9,888 nucleotides of DNA from Nocardioides sp. (GTDB lineage: Bacteria > Actinomycetota > Actinomycetes > Propionibacteriales > Nocardioidaceae), in NCBI GenBank assembly GCA_029264225.1, contig JARICB010000214.1:1-9888 (forward strand). Direction: 5' to 3'. Positions 6,902-9,888 of the stretch are shown in pieces. Numbering within the stretch: the first letter of the stretch is position 1; every line of letters begins with the position of its first letter. A program made the position numbers and the translations under genes. Under the pieces are notes generated by a model. The model did no database searches. It worked only from the letters and a program-made list of their open reading frames with translations, and was not told the origin of the DNA.

Positions 6902-7297
6902 ATGTCACGCACCGTCATCACCTTTGGGACCTTCGACGTGTTCCACGTCGGACACCTGCGGGTGCTTGAGCGGGCCGCCGCACTCGGTGACCGTTTGGTC
7001 GTCGGGGTCTCGGCCGATGCGCTCAACGAGCGCAAGAAGGGCCGTGTGCCCGTCTTCAGTGAGCGCGAGCGGCTGCGGATCGTCGCCGCACTCCGGGTGG
7101 TCGACGAGGTGTTCGTCGAGGAGAGCCTGGAGGCCAAGCGCGACTACATCGTTACCCAGGGTGCCGACGTGCTGGTGATGGGCGACGACTGGGCCGGCAA
7201 GTTCGACGAGTTCGCCGACGTGTGTCAGGTGGTCTACTTGCCGCGAACGCCGGCGATCTCCACGACGGCCATCATCGAACACATCGCGGACCTGTGA
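6902..7297 (+). CDS. tagD: Glycerol-3-phosphate cytidylyltransferase (TagD-like)
   Basis: Predicted to make CDP-glycerol from CTP and glycerol-3-phosphate in the cytoplasm, the activated precursor for poly(glycerol-phosphate) teichoic acids. At 131 residues it matches the length of Bacillus TagD. It shows GTFDVFHVGH (9-18, the nucleotide-binding HxGH at 15-18), lysines at 45-46, MGDDWAGKFD (93-102) and RTPAISTT (115-122), the counterpart of the RTEGISTT signature. MGDDW-GKFD favours a CDP-glycerol enzyme over other adenylyl/cytidylyltransferases, though a related sugar or alditol phosphate substrate is possible. No teichoic acid polymerase or transporter is in view. The TGA overlaps the next gene's ATG by one base (TGATG), implying co-translation with a secreted protease. 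Start choice follows from homology and the -10-like box at 6889. Confidence 0.9.
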   Translation: MSRTVITFGTFDVFHVGHLRVLERAAALGDRLVVGVSADALNERKKGRVPVFSERERLRIVAALRVVDEVFVEESLEAKRDYIVTQGADVLVMGDDWAGKFDEFADVCQVVYLPRTPAISTTAIIEHIADL

Positions 7298-8793
7298 TGG
7301 GCCCGCGGACCATCCTGCGCGCCGTCCTGCTCCCCCTCGCGGTGATGCTGGCCGGGGCAGTCATCGTGCCGAGCACCACGGCGAGCGCCGCGGACGGCAA
7401 GACCCCTGCCGGAACCCCTGGGTCGGGCAAAGTCGTCCAGCGCGACCACACCTTGGCGCTGCGCGACGCGTTCCTCGCCTCCGGGCCGTCGGCGAGCCGC
7501 GAGTGGTCAACCCGCTCCGATGGTCGCCGAGTGACGGCCCGCCCCAGCGATCCGGCCAATGGTGACGGCACCATCTTCTGGAACCCGACCGCACCCCAGC
7601 GACGACTCTGTGGGCCAACAGTGTGCATCCACTACGTGACCACCACCTCGGACGCACCGCCCATGGCCGCGAGTGACGGCGTCACCCCCGACTGGGTGCG
7701 GCGCAACCTGGAGATCTCCGAGCATTCGCTCGCCCGCATGGTGGAGATGGGCTATCGCCTGCCTCCCTCCGACGCGGGCCGGGGCGGTACCGCGCAGTTC
7801 GACGTCTACCTCGCCGACATCGGTCGGGCCGGTCTCTACGGCTTCTGCAATCCCGAGGCCAGCGTCGAGCGCGGGCATGCGTCCTCCTACTGCGTGTTCG
7901 ACAACGACTTCACCGGGTTCACCAACCCGCCCCTCGCGAGCCTGCGGGTCACTGCCGCGCACGAACTCTTCCACGCGGTGCAGTTCGGCATCGACGTCAA
8001 GGAGGACTCCTGGTTCCTCGAGGCGACCGCCACCTGGATGGAGGAGCAGATCGCCGATGACGAGAACGACAACCGGCAGTTCCTCCCCCTGGGTCAGCTC
8101 GGAAAACCGACCATCCCGCTCGACTCGGGTGACGGACTGGGTGTCTACGGCAACTGGATCTTCTTCCAGTTCCTCTCCCAGCGCTACGGCGCCGACGCAG
8201 TGCGACAGATCTGGGACCTCGCCGATGGCGGCCCCGGACGTCGCGACGACTACTCCATCGCCGCCGTACGACGTTTCATCGAGAGCCGCCGTGGACACTT
8301 CCCGCGCATCTACAGCGACTTCGCGCGCGCCAACGCTGATCCCCGACGCTCCTACGACGAGGGGGCGACCTATCGCAAAGCCCGCCCCGACACCTCGACA
8401 ACTCTCGGCGCGCGGCAGGGTGTGTGGCGCACCCGCGCACTCTCTGTCCCGCACCTGACGTCGCAGACCATTGCCCTGCGTCCGGGAGCCGGGTTGCGCA
8501 AGCGGTCTCGGGTGCGCGTTGTCGTGGACGCGCGGCGCAGGTCGGGTGCGGCGGCCTCGACCCTCGTCTTCCACAAGTCCGGCAAGGTGACGAAGACCCG
8601 GATCAAGCTCAACCGCCGTGGCATCGGTGGGCGAACCGTGAAGTTCGACCGAGCACGCATCCGCCGGGTCGTCGTCGTGGTCGCCAACGCCTCCACCCGG
8701 TATCGCTGCGGGCGCTTGACCAGCTATTCCTGCCATGGTGACTCTCGCGATGACAAGCAGCGCTTCGACGTCACCGCCACGGTGCTGCGCTGA
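7297..8793 (+). CDS. Secreted zinc metalloprotease-like protein, HELFH type
   Basis: A 498-residue exported protein. The signal peptide has a basic n-region, a hydrophobic core at about 9-24 and a likely cut after the ASA ending at residue 31. AAHELFHAVQF carries the HExxH zinc motif (His222, Glu223, His226). FLEATATWMEEQ supplies a probable third ligand, Glu242, in a gluzincin-like layout. Cys105/Cys110 and Cys184/Cys199 suit two disulfides around the catalytic core; Cys471/Cys479 may make a third near the C-terminus. Residues from about 400 onward form an Arg-rich, beta-rich domain that could bind wall polymers (inference). It resembles the NCBI group named MXAN_6640 family putative metalloprotease, from memory. 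The start is the ATG at 7297 inside the tagD stop; a GTG one codon earlier is possible. Substrate is unknown. The next gene is its paralogue. Confidence 0.82.
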   Translation: MGPRTILRAVLLPLAVMLAGAVIVPSTTASAADGKTPAGTPGSGKVVQRDHTLALRDAFLASGPSASREWSTRSDGRRVTARPSDPANGDGTIFWNPTAPQRRLCGPTVCIHYVTTTSDAPPMAASDGVTPDWVRRNLEISEHSLARMVEMGYRLPPSDAGRGGTAQFDVYLADIGRAGLYGFCNPEASVERGHASSYCVFDNDFTGFTNPPLASLRVTAAHELFHAVQFGIDVKEDSWFLEATATWMEEQIADDENDNRQFLPLGQLGKPTIPLDSGDGLGVYGNWIFFQFLSQRYGADAVRQIWDLADGGPGRRDDYSIAAVRRFIESRRGHFPRIYSDFARANADPRRSYDEGATYRKARPDTSTTLGARQGVWRTRALSVPHLTSQTIALRPGAGLRKRSRVRVVVDARRRSGAAASTLVFHKSGKVTKTRIKLNRRGIGGRTVKFDRARIRRVVVVVANASTRYRCGRLTSYSCHGDSRDDKQRFDVTATVLR

Positions 8794-8811
8794 CAACGAA
8801 AGTCCAGGTCC

Positions 8812-9888
8812 GTGCGTAGGTCACTCGTCCTGTCCCTGCTCCTGGCGCTGCTGCTGGCCCCCCTGAACCAGGGCGGGGCCGCTTCAGCTGCCCCGCTGCC
8901 GACGACTCCGACGCCATCAGCGCGCCAGGCTGTAGGGGCGTTGAGCATCGCTGGCCGAGTCCTGACGGGCGAGGCGTTGCCCGGCGACCCGACGGCCACG
9001 ATCGCGCTTCGCGACCTGTGGCTGGCACGGCCCGATCTGAGCGGCACGGACACCGAGGTGGCCACGGCTCTGCTGGCCCGGCCGACCGACGGCGCGGAGG
9101 ATCCCTACGCCAACGGCTACACCGTGGCGTCGAGCCGCGAATGTGGAGATCATGTGTGCGTCCACTACGTGCCTACGACCGCCGACGCCGCCAGCCCCGA
9201 GTGGGTCGCCCGCACCCTGGCCACCATGGAGCGGACCTACGCCCGGGAGGTCACCCGGCTGGGATATCGGCGTCCGCGACCCGATGGGACCCTCGGCGGC
9301 GACAACCGGCTCGACGTCTACCTCAAAGACCTCGGCAGCGGGCTCTACGGCTACTGCGCCGCCGAGCACCGCAAGAAGGCGCGGACGGCCAGCGGGTTCT
9401 GCGTGCTCGACAACGACTACGCCCCCGCGCAGTACCCCGGCCCGACCACGCCGGAGCACAACCTCACGGTCACCGCGGCCCACGAGTTCTTCCATACGGT
9501 GCAGTACTCCTACGACTTCGATGAGGACCCGTGGATGCTGGAGTCCACGGCCACCTGGATGGAGGAGCAGGTAGCCGACCACGTCAACGACAACCGTCAG
9601 TACCTGCAATACAGCCAGCTGATTTCGCCCTACATCCCGCTCGACGCCATGAGTTCGGCCTACGGGTTCCAGTACGGCAACTGGATCTTCTGGGAATACC
9701 TGACCCAGCGGTTCGGCGCGAAGATCGTCAGGCGTGCCTGGCAGGAGGCCGGCACTCTGCGCGGTGATGGTGGCCTCTACTCGGTGCAGGCGATCGAGAA
9801 GGTGCTCTCGAAGAAGGGCGGACTGACGCAGGTGTACGCCGACTTCGCGGCCGCCAACACGATGCCGAGCCGCTCCTACGAGGAGGCC
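8812..9888 (+). CDS. Second secreted metalloprotease-like paralogue, HEFFH type, partial
   Basis: The frame is open from a GTG at 8812 to the window edge (359 codons, C-terminus missing). The first codons encode MRRSLVLSLLLALLLAP, a signal peptide with a likely cut after the ASA ending at residue 26. AAHEFFHTVQY gives the zinc motif (His224, Glu225, His228) and MLESTATWMEEQ gives Glu244, with the same 16-residue offset as in the upstream gene. The cysteine pairs 111/116 and 182/197 align with those of the paralogue, as do DVYL, GLYGYC, LDNDY, NDNRQ and YGNWIF blocks. Close to half of core positions look identical by eye. The 18-nt gap contains only a weak GAAAG Shine-Dalgarno at 8798-8802, so the two are probably one transcript. 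The GTG is chosen because the signal peptide begins directly there. Confidence 0.83.
   Translation, partial: MRRSLVLSLLLALLLAPLNQGGAASAAPLPTTPTPSARQAVGALSIAGRVLTGEALPGDPTATIALRDLWLARPDLSGTDTEVATALLARPTDGAEDPYANGYTVASSRECGDHVCVHYVPTTADAASPEWVARTLATMERTYAREVTRLGYRRPRPDGTLGGDNRLDVYLKDLGSGLYGYCAAEHRKKARTASGFCVLDNDYAPAQYPGPTTPEHNLTVTAAHEFFHTVQYSYDFDEDPWMLESTATWMEEQVADHVNDNRQYLQYSQLISPYIPLDAMSSAYGFQYGNWIFWEYLTQRFGAKIVRRAWQEAGTLRGDGGLYSVQAIEKVLSKKGGLTQVYADFAAANTMPSRSYEEA

Noticed and set aside
7222..7296. Upstream extension of the first metalloprotease frame into the tagD-like gene
   Set aside because: A proper signal peptide begins at the ATG at 7297. Earlier codons would put a His/Arg-rich stretch in front of it.
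7507..8796. A 429-codon minus-strand open frame, opposite the first metalloprotease
   Set aside because: It lacks family features and is the mirror of a frame that has a signal peptide, zinc motif and paired cysteines.

Overview
The window is high-GC bacterial DNA with closely packed genes, frequent GTG starts and overlapping stop/start codons. Gene content and order point to an actinobacterium: an SRAP gene divergent from an aroA-rsgA-hisN string, and a proline/arginine-rich coding style. The family-level guess of Nocardioidaceae or another Propionibacteriales group is inference only, resting mainly on the secreted metalloprotease pair. Nearly every base is coding and no gene-free stretch exceeds about 110 bases. 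Most of the window is ordinary chromosomal core.

Left part (1-4354): a partial SRAP-domain gene (DNA-protein crosslink formation at abasic sites) is read leftward, off the window edge. Divergent from it are a small DoxX-like membrane protein, aroA (EPSP synthase, shikimate pathway), rsgA (30S-subunit maturation GTPase, start overlapping the aroA stop) and a hisN-type histidinol-phosphatase of the inositol-monophosphatase family. Aromatic and histidine biosynthesis steps therefore flank a ribosome assembly factor.

Middle part (4355-6901): a two-CBS-domain protein and an FKBP-type peptidyl-prolyl isomerase form a short rightward pair. They converge on a leftward pair, a DUF445 membrane protein followed after 4 nt by a small S4 RNA-binding protein. 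A perfect 7-bp inverted repeat overlaps the predicted transcription start of the CBS gene.

Right part (6902-9888): a tagD-like glycerol-3-phosphate cytidylyltransferase overlaps by one base the start of a secreted HELFH-type metalloprotease. After 18 nt comes a second, clearly paralogous HEFFH protease that runs off the right edge. This presumed wall-precursor plus secreted-protease operon is the least ordinary part of the window. I found no mobile element, CRISPR array, tRNA, rRNA or phage gene.

A recurring regulatory pattern is a TAGNNT -10-like box. In four places it lies 6-7 nt before a start codon, as expected for leaderless transcripts; in one it lies upstream of a normal leader with a strong Shine-Dalgarno. 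These sites settle several start choices. I found no system that I can defend as wholly new. The best leads are the cytidylyltransferase-protease-protease operon, the CBS-gene inverted repeat, and the direct repeat between the DUF445 and tagD genes.
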